A stretch of DNA of 64,000 nt from Prorocentrum cordatum (Eukaryota; Sar; Dinophyceae; Prorocentrales; Prorocentraceae): positions 270,448 through 334,447 of the forward strand of contig CAUYUJ010003669.1 of NCBI GenBank assembly GCA_963575745.1. Direction: 5' to 3'. Every line of letters starts with the position of its first letter. The first letter of the stretch is position 1. The position numbers and the translations under genes are program-made. The notes under the pieces are model-generated. The model was not told where the DNA came from and did not search any database. It saw only the letters and a program-made list of their open reading frames with translations. Shown in pieces: positions 22,024 to 31,971 of the stretch.

Positions 22024-23841
22024 TCACGACCACCAGCCTGTCCGGGGAGCTTGCTGACCCTGATCTCGTGCACCCCATTTCCCTCCCTTGCCGCGATTGT
22101 CGCGCCGCTCGCTGCCGCCGCGGCCGTAGGCGCCCGCGCCTTTCTGCTGCCCATGCTCTTTCCCCTTTCCTTTTGCGCACTGCGTGGACTGCCTCCTTTC
22201 CCAGGTCCAACCGCGCCTGTCCGCGTTAGCCGCCCGCCGCCTCTGCGCCTCGCTCGTCCGCCGCACGTCAGCAGGCCCGCCCACGTAGATCATCAAGGGC
22301 ATGTGTGCTCCACGTTTGAACATCTCTCGCTGGGGGTCGAACTTCTCGAACTGGACAGGCTCCTGTTTCGACGTCGGGGTTCCAGGCCAACTCCACGAAG
22401 CGGACCCCGTGGTGGAGTCCACTCTGTACGGGAACATCCCCTTGTCATTCTTCGCGCTGTCCAGGACCTCCGCCACCGCGGGTGAGGCCTCGTCGAAGAC
22501 AGGCGTGAAAGACCACTGAACGCACTTGTCCCTGCGCGCGGGCACCTGCGGGTGGCAGCTGGCGCACGGGAACCCCTGGCCTAGAAAAGGGATGTTCGCG
22601 ATGGGGCAGGGGCGTTTACCAATTTCTCTGCCGTCCTGGCCGCGAAGGGTCTCCATAACCATGGAGCAGTTCGCAGGAAGGTCGGGACCTTCGAGCCCGA
22701 ACGCAGAAAGACCGTAGCACATCCGAACCCCTTCGCACGGCCCTATGCAGAAGATGCCACACGAGTCCGCTCGGACAAACCTTTCGTGCTGCCGCTGCCA
22801 AGGATACCACGCTGCCAGATTGATCTGGAAGCCGCGCGCCCGCAGTTCCGGCACGACAAGGAAGAGCGCCATGTTGAAGTCCCCGCAGAGAATGCGGGGG
22901 CGGAACTCGGCCAAGTACCTCGCTAGCAAATCCCAGAAACGTTTGTGGGACTCTCCACCAGCTTGCAGGTCATTCCTTGCTGTCTTGAAGTGCAAGTGCA
23001 CGTTGGCGAGCCGCAGCTCATCGAGCTCCTGGTCATCAGAATCGGCTTCCCCGCTACCGCGGGTTCTCCAAAATCGCATCTTTGCAGATGCAATCATGTT
23101 CCTGCTAACCGCGGTATTCGTCACCTTGGTCCTCTGTTTGTCCTTCTTCGTGTGCGTGTATGTTCCATCCTTCATCCTATGGAACACTAGCAGCCGCATC
23201 CCCGACGCCAGGGACTCCCTGTCGCATATCATAATGCTGTCGCCTTCCTTTGGGCTTCGCACACCTATGAACTTGGCTGCAGGCCGCTGCGCGCCCTTCC
23301 CCCCTAGGAACTCGCTGTCGCCCTTCCCTGGGTCTTGTCCCACGTAGTCCAGCAGGTCGCTAGAAGCTTCCTGGATGACCAGGAACTGGCAGGAAGAGCC
23401 TTTCAGATATTGCTGCATGTGCGCATGCAGCGCTGGTTCGCCCCACTTCCCGCCCCAGCTGGCGGTCAAGACGCCAAAGGTGCCTCCATGGCTACTGGCT
23501 TTGCCATGCTTTCCCTTTGCACCCTCCCCACCACCGCGGGTTTCAACCGCCCAAACACCAGCAGAGCACTCCGTCCCGTCATCCCACAGCGGCTTCAGGA
23601 AGAGGTTTGCGCCCACGGGGATGTCATCCAGATCCCCTGGCATGCCGGATGCGTCCGTCGGCGCATGAGTGGGCAAGCTTATGGCGTCGCGTTCATCGTC
23701 ATCTGCATCGCGGCCAGCGGAGCCCCCTGAGGATGCCCCATGACCATGGAGGCGAGTGAGCTCTTTGGCGGGCATGCTTGAGCCGCGACAGCAACTGCAA
23801 TGGCGATAGTTAGGCCCCTGCATGTCGCTGCTGGAACACAT
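22024..23841 (-). CDS. Endonuclease/exonuclease/phosphatase (EEP) family protein
   Basis: The ORF has 605 codons with an ATG at 23,839-23,841; other Met codons follow closely, so the start is uncertain. It carries the EEP signature: I-Q-E-A-S with Glu near residue 158, V-H-L-H-F-K-T-A near 281-288, and L-C-G-D-F-N-M with Asp near 321 and Asn near 323. The usual C-terminal S-D-H is not obvious. Residues 1-120 are low-complexity and the tail (about 530-605) is Gly/Arg/Lys-rich and likely binds nucleic acid or is disordered. EEP domains cut DNA or RNA phosphodiesters, for example as the nicking nuclease of non-LTR retrotransposons, but no reverse transcriptase is attached or nearby. Six family B hairpins lie in the ORF without breaking it. 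It is the last gene of the co-oriented set. Confidence 0.65.
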   Translation of the reverse strand: MCSSSDMQGPNYRHCSCCRGSSMPAKELTRLHGHGASSGGSAGRDADDDERDAISLPTHAPTDASGMPGDLDDIPVGANLFLKPLWDDGTECSAGVWAVETRGGGEGAKGKHGKASSHGGTFGVLTASWGGKWGEPALHAHMQQYLKGSSCQFLVIQEASSDLLDYVGQDPGKGDSEFLGGKGAQRPAAKFIGVRSPKEGDSIMICDRESLASGMRLLVFHRMKDGTYTHTKKDKQRTKVTNTAVSRNMIASAKMRFWRTRGSGEADSDDQELDELRLANVHLHFKTARNDLQAGGESHKRFWDLLARYLAEFRPRILCGDFNMALFLVVPELRARGFQINLAAWYPWQRQHERFVRADSCGIFCIGPCEGVRMCYGLSAFGLEGPDLPANCSMVMETLRGQDGREIGKRPCPIANIPFLGQGFPCASCHPQVPARRDKCVQWSFTPVFDEASPAVAEVLDSAKNDKGMFPYRVDSTTGSASWSWPGTPTSKQEPVQFEKFDPQREMFKRGAHMPLMIYVGGPADVRRTSEAQRRRAANADRRGWTWERRQSTQCAKGKGKEHGQQKGAGAYGRGGSERRDNRGKGGKWGARDQGQQAPRTGWWS

Positions 23842-24135
23842 GGAGGAGGCGAGGGCGAGGGCGCGCAGGAGGGCGGCGGGGAGGAAAGGAGGGGGGGGGA
23901 GGAAGGGATGTAACCTAATTGGGGTCTTCTATTGTTGCGGGGATCGGGGTCTCCAATGGTTCGGGGAGGCAGGGGGGGTCGAGAACAGCGAGGAGTCCCA
24001 GGGGGGGCCCTCGCGGAGCAGAAATTTTTCGGTGACGCTCCAGAGGCAAGCAGCACTCGGCAGCACCAGTGCGCTCCGCCACCGCGGAGACGCCTCACCG
24101 GTCACAGCGGTATCACCGCCGCCGCGGAGGAATGT
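23842..24135. other. Spacer between the EEP gene and the transposase gene
   Basis: It is G-rich on the plus strand (pyrimidine-rich on the coding strand) and contains family B hairpins at 24,075-24,088 and 24,115-24,128. No gene is seen. The pyrimidine tract just upstream of the EEP start could serve as a splice acceptor tract. Confidence 0.5.
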
Positions 24136-27100
24136 CTAAGCGCGAGTAATGCCCGGCAAAATCAAGGCCGGCGCATCGCCTAACACGCGTCTGGTCTCAT
24201 TGTGCATGAACTGAGACAGCGCATCTTTTCGACCCCCCTGCAGGTCGTTCGCCACCTTCTGAACCATCTCAGCAAAGAGCTGCGCCCAGTCCTCGCCGTG
24301 GGTCGCAGCCATCCGACTGTCCCATTCCGCATTGAAGAACTCCCATTGGCTCGTTTGCTCAGGTGACAGTTCGGCAGCTTTCCGAAGAGCTTGTAATACC
24401 TGGAAGCGCGATTTTTGTTGCTCCTTATTACCGCCCTTTTTGTTCCCTTGCCCCAACTGCTCCAAGGAGTAAACTCTCATCTGCTCCATCGCCGTCGCCG
24501 CGGCTTCGGCCTCTCTCTGTTCCCTGCGGATCTTCTTGAGCTTCTCCGTCGCCTCGTGCAACTCACGCTTGACGCGCGCCTTTTCTTTCTCCGCCGACAT
24601 CTGCGCTTTAGACGCAAGCCTGGCGCGGCGAGCCTCAGCCTCCTCATCTTTCAATGCTGCGTGCAATTGGTCGTGAACCATCGGGCCCTCCTGGGAGAGC
24701 GCCTTGTGCCGCTTGGTTTCCCTGTGCAGAACTGACGTCACAGTGGAAGCAAGAGACGCGCCCACCTGAGTGTGCATGTTGCGAAATATATGCAGGGCCT
24801 CCTGTAAAGATCTCATCCTGGACGACTCCTGAATCACGCGTTCCGCCTGCTGGTCGTCCAAAGACATACCATGCGCGGCCCTCTCCTCTTTGTCGCCATC
24901 ACCATGGCTGTTCGGAGCACCTCCGGTCTTCGCAAAAGCGCTCGCAGCTTCAATTGGATCCACCCAGTCTGCCGCGTCGAAATCCAGCACCTCCTCGGTG
25001 TCCTCATCGTCGGCGCCGTCGTCCTGATCGTCGGCGCCGTCGTCCGCTTTTGCGGCGCGCTCGTCCTCCTCCCCTCCCTCCTTTCGGGCCTCGTCCGTCT
25101 CCCAAGGGACTCTATATGGGTCCGCGGTGGCTTCGTCTTCCTGGCCAATTTTCGCCCCATCTAGGTGACCCCTGCGAGGGTACGGCGTGATGAGCGACTG
25201 CACAGTCTTGTAGTTCCAAGGCAAAAGACCAGCAGCGTGCTTCTCCGCAACTTCCGCCACCGCGGAGTCAATGCGGCTTCGCATGCCCATTTCATCCCAG
25301 AAGTCTTTGGCCTCTCTGCATATTTGATCATCTTCAGAACCGTCCAAGGCGACCGTTGTGCCCGTGAGTTTGTATCCCTTACATGCTTGCATATGGAGAG
25401 CCCTATTGGAAATGACCTGTGCCATGATATCGATGTTCTCCTCTTTCGTCAGATCCACCACGCCGCCGCCACTGATTCGCGCTTTCTCGATCATCCCGGC
25501 CGTTTGCAGGTCAATGAACCTCTTGCGAATGTGCAAATGCAGGACGGTATCATTTGTTTGGCAGATCATAGAAGCCCCACCACCGTGGGCCACGCAGATG
25601 TAGCCGCGGGTCCAGCACAAGCGTTGCACATTATCAGTGAGACCAGAGGCGTACGCATCTCATAGAAACAACTCCCACCGTCTGCCAGGGCCCCGCGGTA
25701 ACAACCACTTCTCGAGGAAATCCGACAGCCCCTCGCGGGGGCACTTGGCGGCGCAGGTGGGCACGGGTTGAGGGGGACTGGTTCGTTTCAGTGAGGTGGA
25801 GGGCATGTGGGAGGGGAGGAGAGGAGGGAGGTGGGCAGATTCGAGGGGGGAGGGAGAAGACAGGATGGGGGGGGCAGAAGGGAGGGCCCACTGCGGCACA
25901 CGGCGGAGCCAAATGATTGAGGACGTCGTGCTCTCGGTACGAACCGCTCGGCCCCATCGCCATGGAGAACTTGAAGGGCACATGTCTGGATTCCGCGAAT
26001 GCTTTCAATTTGCCCTCCAGCTGTTTACCCTCTGCCTTGAACATCAATTCGCACCCTGGCACTTCTCGCATAATCCTTTCTCGACAAGAATCCGTGACCG
26101 AATTCAAGCTCCAGCGCCCCCTCGTCGCCGCATGGTTTTCAATCAAGGGTACTGTGACCGCCTTCGTCAGTGTAAGCGTGTTCCACTCGCAGCTTCCCGC
26201 CTCGTTCATGTGGAATGGAGATTGGTCGACGTTCCGCATTTCTGGGTCGTGCCCATGATGCAGCATGACCATCTTCCGTAGTCTCGACACGATGACCCAG
26301 AAAATAGACAGGCGTTCCGCCAAGACCACGCGCGGCACTTTGAATTTGCGATTCGGCTTCCGCGAGGAAATCCGGCACTCCCTCATGAAGCCAGCCAACC
26401 ACCTACCGTTGATCTGCACAGTCTGAGGTGCCGTCTTCTTTTTTAGGCGGGCCACATAATACTCTTCCTGTAGTTGCAGCGCTTTCGTCAACAGGGCTTT
26501 CTTTGGGAAGCGGCACTTGACCTTCGCGTCAACGCTGTGCCGCATGATGCTGTACCACTCGGCCAAGTGTTCCCGCAATGCTGCGCGCGCCTTGTGTCTG
26601 CCAGCGCCCGCGCTTCTACGTCGCTTGTGGTCCCGAACTGTACGGTCGGTCCCTTTTCTGCACTGCCAGCCCTCCCGGGCCCCCGCCTGCTTGCAGGCAA
26701 CCGTAGAGACGAGAGCACGCTCCGCCACCGCGGATGTCAGGAACTGTTGCACTGCGCGCTGGTATATTCTCAATACTCGCGTGTACTCGATCCAAGCCTC
26801 TTTTTTTCCTTTCTGAACAAGGGGGATTCTTTTCCCCTGGGGCACGGCTAGACCGGTGGCCTGGGCGACGGCGGGGTGCTCTGTGGCAAGCGCCTTGAAC
26901 AGACCTTTCGGGAAACTGCCGCGCTGCAATTGAGAAGCGGTCTTTCCGTCCAAGGGCCCTTTGTGCTCCTCCATCCATGCTGGGAAGTATGCCGCGGCCT
27001 TTTGCTTCTTGGCGAGGGGTGCGTCGCGGCCCGACAAGAACGTCGGCGCAAGTTTTTTTTGCGTCTTCGCCTCCCCGTCACCTCGGGTCATGCACTCGCG

Positions 27101-28861
27101 AACCATGGCATTCGCGCACTCATCGGGCAGGCGCTTGAGCATGCCGACAATGATCTCCCGCCCCGCCGTGCGCAGCTCACATTTCCACCTCAGGGCCAGC
27201 GCCTCCTCTTCGCTGTAGTGCCTCTCTGCTTGCTGCGGCACCTCTAACAGGGCGCACTCTGCGCCGCCATCACCATGGCGATGCTCCGCGGGGCGCGCAG
27301 CGACCGACGCCGCGGCCGCGGCATCTAACTCGTAGAGCCCCAAATGGTTATCGATCTCATCCGTGCGCCGCAACTTCGCCACGAAAGCTCGATTGCCCGC
27401 GTGCTCGAGAATGTAGGCGCACAAGTCGCAACGCAGAGCGGCCCGGTTCACGCTGCTGCGGTTCCAGCCGAGCATGTAACACATCACGTCGATGCCACGA
27501 TCTCCATCCGTAACTGTTGCCACGAGCTGCACGGAGTGCGACAGGCACTGCGCATAGAAAAAGCGGGTCTCCTCGCACATGCTGTCGGCCAGGCTGGCGC
27601 CAGCAGGGGCGCCGCCACCATCAAGCGGGAAACCCGCCACCCAATGGTTGGTTCGCAGGGCCTCGTCATCCAACCCACGGACTGAGCCATCATCTCGAAA
27701 CGTACAGGAGGCAGCATGGCATTTTGCAACCACACTCACAGCATCATTGGCCCACGGAGCATACTTGAGCAATGCGTCTTCACATGTGTCCCCGTGCCAA
27801 AGAAAGACGCGCACGCGATACCGCAACGCAGAAATCACGCACATGGCGATTCCGATGTATCCGCGGGGCTCTTCCATAGCAATTGCGAACCTATTCAACT
27901 CTGCTGCCGCCCTCTGGTTGTACAGCCCGCTGGCTGCGACAAGATTCTCGACGGGGTCCACGTCTTCTACGTTTATGACATCGATGTCGCACCCCGCAAC
28001 CGCGGGTAGCTGCAGTGGAGGGACCTTCGCTGGCGCGACCGCTGCCGCCGCTTCTGGTGGCCTAGGCGCGGCACAGGGAATGAACAACAACGCGGCCCTT
28101 TCAGGCGGCGCGACGACTTCTGCGGATGAGGACGTAACAGCAGGCGGCGGCGCGGGAGCCACCGCTGCTAAGTCCGCCACTGGGGGTGGCAGAGATGGCT
28201 GCGGTTGTGGCGGAGGTGGCGCCTCCTCCGCCACTGGGGGTGGCAGAGGTGCCGCCACTGGGGGTGGCAGAGGTGGCTCCGGTTCTGGCGGAGGTGCCGC
28301 CACTGGCGGTGGCGGAGGTGCCGCCACTGGGGGTGGCAGAGGTGGCTTCGGTTCTGGCGGAGGCGCCGCCGCTGGCGCTGGCTGCTGCGCTGCTGGCGTT
28401 GGCGCTTCGGGCGCCACTGGGGGTGCCAGAGGTGCCGCCACTGGGGGTGGCGGAGCCGCTGCTGCTTCGGGCGGAGGCGCTGCTGCTTCGGGCGCCAACT
28501 CCGCTGCCGCGGAGGCCGGTGGCGCCGCGCCCGCTCCAGGTGCCGACCCCGCCACAGGTGGTGCATCGAGTAGTCGCGCGTGGTTCGGAGGGGACAGGCG
28601 AAACCCATATTTAGATGCGGGGTATTTGGCCGAGCACGGAATAGCGGCGCACACGTGCAAACGGAGACCAAGCGCCCACTCCTGTGAGTCACAAAAGTAA
28701 GAGGAAGCCCAGCCGTGCACCCCAGCTGGGCGCTTCGTCGGGATCGAAGGTTTCTGCTCCCATTTGGCCTTGAAGATTTTCCCAAATTCGTCAATCACGC
28801 GGAATTCCCCAAGATGCTTTGCTACCGTTTCAACGGTGGGCTGGTCAGCCTGCTCGGACAT
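24136..28861 (-). CDS. DDD transposase-like protein, two exons, one in-frame TGA
   Basis: Exon 1 runs from the ATG at 28,859-28,861 to about 25,907; exon 2 runs from about 25,750 to the TAG at 24,136-24,138 (about 1,500 residues in all). In order: a short N-terminal domain; a Pro/Ala/Glu-rich region (about 100-245); a globular region with N-H-W-V-A-G near 405; a basic region; then a pogo/Tigger-type catalytic core. The core has N-V-D-Q-S-P-F (Asp codon 26,225-26,227, residue 879), D-A-Y-A (Asp codon 25,657-25,659) and H-G-G-G-A followed by Q-T-N-D-T (Asp codon 25,549-25,551), 36 residues apart for the last pair. The C-terminal ~250 residues form a charged coiled coil. An in-frame TGA (25,660-25,662) sits directly before the second catalytic Asp. 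The intron is pyrimidine-rich; its exact splice sites are not certain. It likely mobilises the surrounding element. Confidence 0.65.
25745..25910 (-). other. Probable intron in the transposase gene
   Basis: The coding strand turns C/T-rich with a change of composition after the H-D-V-L-N-H-L segment. Coding resumes with L-S-D-F-L-E-K-W in a different frame. Removing roughly this interval joins the two parts of the catalytic core. Dinoflagellate introns often use GC or GA donors, so I do not fix the ends. Confidence 0.5.
28160..28520 (-). repeat. In-frame Pro/Ala repeat region of the transposase-like protein
   Basis: GCCACTGGGGGTGGC-type 21-24 bp units repeat on the plus strand, encoding P-P-P-V-A-A-P on the minus strand. 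The unit is itself a short inverted repeat (GCCAC...GTGGC). Unit length is a multiple of three, so the frame is kept. Confidence 0.75.
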
Positions 28862-28979
28862 GCGCGCTCGCCGAGGCGCGCCTCGCCACCGCGAGTTGCG
28901 CCGCCACCGCAGCGAAATCGCGCCCCAGTGGAAACTCTGAGCCTACACAGCGCGCGGCTTTCAAGCATAAACGACGGCG

Positions 28980-29240
28980 TTGGAGTCGAGCAAGAGGAGC
29001 AAGAGCAAGAGCAAAAGTAAGAGTTGGACAAGTAAGAGTAGGAACATGAGTAAGAGCAGGGCTCGGAGAAAGAATAAGCGCATGGTGAGTAAGAGTAAGA
29101 GTAAGAGTAAGCGTAAGAGGAAGAGAAAGAGTACGAGTAGGAGTAAGAGTAAGCACGAGTAAGAATACGAGTACTAGTACAAGTAAGAGTGAGTGTGAGG
29201 GCGAGAGTGGGAGCGAGAGCGAGAGTGACAGTAAAGGTAA
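28980..29240 (+). repeat. (GAGTAA)n array in the spacer upstream of the transposase gene
   Basis: These are imperfect hexamers AGTAAG/AGTACG. A second array of the same hexamer fills another spacer of the element (32,515-32,965). Frames here translate as S-Y-S-Y or T-L-T-L and are not genes. Confidence 0.85.
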
Positions 29241-29619
29241 GATTAGAAATTCGAGAATGAGAGGGGGAATGACTCATTACGAGGGAGCGAAATGGGGACG
29301 GCGACCGAAAGGATGCGGAGGAAGATGATGCAAGGGAGGCGTCTTTTCATCGCGCGCGCTTCGGATGAGGCATTCGAGCTGCGTTTGCTACCGCGGGAAC
29401 TACAAGGGGCAAGCCATGTGTCACTGCGTGCTAAAACGTCCTGCTTGTGGCAACCCCAGCCCTCCATGACCACGGAGCCAAGTGCAGGACTCTTGAAACC
29501 CTGAGTCACGCGCTGACGTTTTCTTGGAATGACTTGCCGTCCTTGGTGGCCTGTTCGGAGACCCCCCTGATCTCCCGAGCCCCGTTGCGAATGCAGGGAA
29601 CACCATTGCCATGGCGTCT

Positions 29620-30288
29620 CTAAGCGCCGCCTGAAGCGCCGCCTGGCCCCGCCGAGTCCGGAGACACCATCGGAGCGCCCTTCAGCATGTTCTGCACGTA
29701 TAAATACCTCACCGCCCAGTTCAGATCATTGAAATGGAGCCAAATCTGCTTGCGATCCTCGATGAAGAGCTTGATCTTGCGGACCTCCTGGCAGAGAGGA
29801 CCCTGTTCGGGGCACCGCTCGGGCATGCTCACCGCGACCACGGTGTTCTTCACGTGGTTCTTGTAGTAGCGGGTTCGCTTGACACCCTGCGCTCCTGACA
29901 CCTTGGCGCGCTCTGCGTCGGCCCCGCCGTTCTGGTCGATCTCGCCCATCGGGTCGTAGTCTTCCCCCTGGACCTCCACCTCTTGGCCGTCTGGCGACTC
30001 CGGCGCTTCTTCGCCGTCGCAGAGCTTCTCCACGTGGGCGCGCAGGTCGGCGAGTAACGAGGTGCGCCCAAACGAACTCTGGGAGTACTTCGTCGAGCCT
30101 GTTGCGAGGCCGATCAGCCACTGGTCCGTGAAAGCCAACTTCGCAAACCTCTCCTCCACCGAGGAGTTCTTAGAGCGAACGACCTTCGAGGTGAGAGGCG
30201 AAAACTTGCCGCTGTGGCCCCCGCGCACGTGAACCTGACCGAACTGAAACTCGAGGGGCTTGAACTTTGGGAGAGCGAGCCCTGCCAT
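29620..30288 (-). CDS. Hypothetical protein of a dinoflagellate-type family
   Basis: The ATG at 30,286-30,288 opens M-A-G-L-A-L-P-K-F-K-P-L-E-F-Q-F-G; the frame is open up to 30,420, but the part before this Met is low in protein-like signal. The protein has about 222 residues: a basic N-terminus, an acidic middle (S-P-D-G-Q-E-V-E-V-Q-G-E-D-Y-D-P-M-G-E-I-D), and a C-terminal segment with K-L-F-I-E-D-R-K-Q-I-W-L-H-F-N-D-L-N-W-A. From memory this layout resembles an unnamed family in symbiodiniacean genomes; I could not search. A family B hairpin (30,152-30,165) is in frame and reads S-S-V-E-E. It lies between the transposase gene and the tandem palindrome array, on the same strand. Function is unknown. 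Confidence 0.5.
   Translation of the reverse strand: MAGLALPKFKPLEFQFGQVHVRGGHSGKFSPLTSKVVRSKNSSVEERFAKLAFTDQWLIGLATGSTKYSQSSFGRTSLLADLRAHVEKLCDGEEAPESPDGQEVEVQGEDYDPMGEIDQNGGADAERAKVSGAQGVKRTRYYKNHVKNTVVAVSMPERCPEQGPLCQEVRKIKLFIEDRKQIWLHFNDLNWAVRYLYVQNMLKGAPMVSPDSAGPGGASGGA
30151..30166 (-). repeat. Covarying family B hairpin with a 6-bp stem
   Basis: The plus strand reads CTCCTC-CACC-GAGGAG. Both arms differ from the common TCCGC/GCGGA stem yet remain fully paired, a compensated change. It reads S-S-V-E-E in the gene. Confidence 0.85.
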
Positions 30289-30413
30289 TTTCGAGGCTGC
30301 TCCGCAGACGCGCAGACGCGCCCGGGGAAATCCGCAACCGCGAAAATGTCGCGAGTCTCCGCCGCCGTGGATCCAGCTCGAGCCACTGCGGGGAGCCGAC
30401 GGAAGGACACCGC

Positions 30414-30566
30414 GTGACAACCATCGCCAGGCGATGCTTGTTACCCCAAGACGGTGACAACCATCGCCAAGCGATGGTTGTCACCCCCCGGGGCATGACA
30501 ACCATCGCCAGGCGACGCATGTCACCCCAAGACGATGACAACCATCGCCAGGCGATGGTTGTCAGG
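30414..30566 (-). repeat. Four tandem ~31-nt palindromes, ~41-bp period
   Basis: Copies start at 30,414, 30,454, 30,495 and 30,535. Each reads TGACAACCATCGCC, one spacer base, then its near-complement, giving stems of up to 14 bp, followed by a ~10-nt linker (for example CCCCAAGACG). The block lies upstream of the gene ending at 29,620 and downstream of the gene ending at 30,839. A regulatory or processing role is possible but not shown. Confidence 0.85.
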
Positions 30567-30838
30567 GGGAAGCCTCCGGAGCCCTTCCGGGATAATTCGG
30601 CGCCGTCCGGCGGACGAGGGGGGCGCGGAGGGGAGAGGCGGGCGTCGAGGCAGAGGGCGACTGCATGAAAATCACACGTCGAGAGAGAGGGGCGCGAAGA
30701 AGAGGGGGAGAAAGAGAGGCGCAGGAACAGGAGACATAGCATTTTTTCGCGCCGCGCTTGACGCCCTCGCACGGATGCTCGGACACGGCCCTCGCCACCG
30801 CGAGTGCTTCTACGACGCCGCCACCGCGGAGTATACGC

Positions 30839-31938
30839 TCACTGCCACCACCCCCGCTCCTTCCACTTCGCCTGCTCCTCCGTGGAAGCCGCCGCGGCGG
30901 AACCGCCGGCGCTACCGCTGGCGGTCGCGCCACCGCCGCCATTACCATGGCCGCTGTCCTGCCAGTCTCCGCCGCGGGACCAGGCGGGCTCTTGCTCCGC
31001 CGCTGTCTTCCACTCGCTGCTCCACCAATCTGCGCCGCTCCACGCACCGCCCGCGCGCGAGGCGGGCTCCTGCTTCGCCCCCCACCAGGCCGCCTTCGCC
31101 CCCCACCAGGCCGCCCCGAAGCGTCGGCCTGCGGGGGTGCCTCTGGCTGGCCCAACTCCGCCACCGCGGATCCCTGAGGGGCTGGCCCAACTCCACCTCC
31201 GCGAGTCCCCGAGCCAGAGCCGCGGTAGGACTGCTGGTAAATCCCTGTCGTCTTGTTCCTGCACGTGCCTTTGCCGTCCGGATTGCATTTCCCCGCCCTT
31301 GGCGGGCCAGGCAGGACGAGGCCACTGTCGAGAGTGGCTACCTCCACTTTGTTGTTCGCGAGGCTGGCCTGGAACCTCGTGACGACGTTGTCCGCGCGGT
31401 GCACGTGGAAGTCCCAGATCGGAACGGGAGCTCCTTCGGCGAAAGGCCTTCCCATGGCACGCGCGGCGTGCCAGCGCTTGTGGTCGCGCCCGCCGATGGC
31501 CTCGCACGTGATGCGCGCGACGCCCACCGAGGGATCAGATCCCAGAACCCTGTCCTTCACCTCTGGTTTGAAGGCTGCCAACATTTGCCGCCATGACCAT
31601 GGCTGCGTCTCTCCGCCCCCCCTGAAACCGCATGACATTCCCGAGGTGCGGTCGAGCACTCCTATGGGCATAGGGTCCGCGTCGGTGATGTCGACCAGGC
31701 GCGTTGTTGGAAAGCCTGCAGGGTTCTCTGAGGCGTCCCTGAGCCACTTCAGAGCGGTGTTGTTCAACTTGAACGGCTGCGTCACGGGAAGCGCGCCCAG
31801 GTCTGCTCGCGTCGCCGCCACCGCGGCTTGAGCACCACCTCCCGCCGCCACCGCGGCTGGAGCACCACCTCCCGCCGCCGCCGCGGCTGGCTCCAGCCCT
31901 GGCGGGATACCAAGCCCTGCAGGCCGTGGCTCCGCCAT
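30839..31938 (-). CDS. Hypothetical Trp-rich-tail protein, frame restored by removing 35 nt
   Basis: The ATG at 31,936-31,938 starts an Ala/Gly-rich leader, followed by a globular domain (L-K-W-L-R-D-A, S-W-R-Q-M-L-A-A-F-K-P-E-V, H-K-R-W-H-A-A-R, W-D-F-H-V-H-R-A-D). Then come N-P-D-G-K-G-T-C-R-N-K-T-T and a G/R/W-rich tail that ends K-W-K-E-R-G-W-W-Q-stop at 30,839. The tail is in another frame. The switch lies at a 24-nt direct repeat (about 31,147-31,205) that encodes R-G-G-G-V-G-P-A in both frames; removing one 35-nt unit joins them. The globular part resembles, from memory, an N-terminal domain of multi-copy dinoflagellate proteins. It may be an RNA- or DNA-binding accessory protein, but that is only a guess from the tail. 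Confidence 0.5.
31147..31205 (-). repeat. 35-nt duplication carrying a family B hairpin that separates two frames
   Basis: CTGGCCCAACTCC starts at 31,147 and 31,182. The first unit contains the perfect hairpin at 31,157-31,170; the second contains a degenerate one. The distance (35) is not a multiple of three and is exactly what joins the two frames of the surrounding gene. Confidence 0.75.
31814..31887 (-). repeat. Three family B hairpins at exact 30-nt spacing
   Basis: Hairpins GCCGC-CACC-GCGGC, the same again, and GCCGC-CGCC-GCGGC start at 31,814, 31,844 and 31,874. The 30-nt unit keeps the frame and encodes A-A-V-A-A plus A-G-G-G-A near the start of the gene beginning at 31,938. Confidence 0.85.
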
Positions 31939-31971
31939 CGCGTCTTCTTCGGGGCTCTCGGCCCAGGTCCC

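Noticed and set aside
25690-25705. CCGCGGTAAC near the transposase D-A-Y-A segment as a family B hairpin
   Set aside because: The loop class and paired arms are missing.
30414-30566. CRISPR-like repeats at the four palindromes
   Set aside because: Linkers are about 10 nt and partly alike, and the genome type is wrong.
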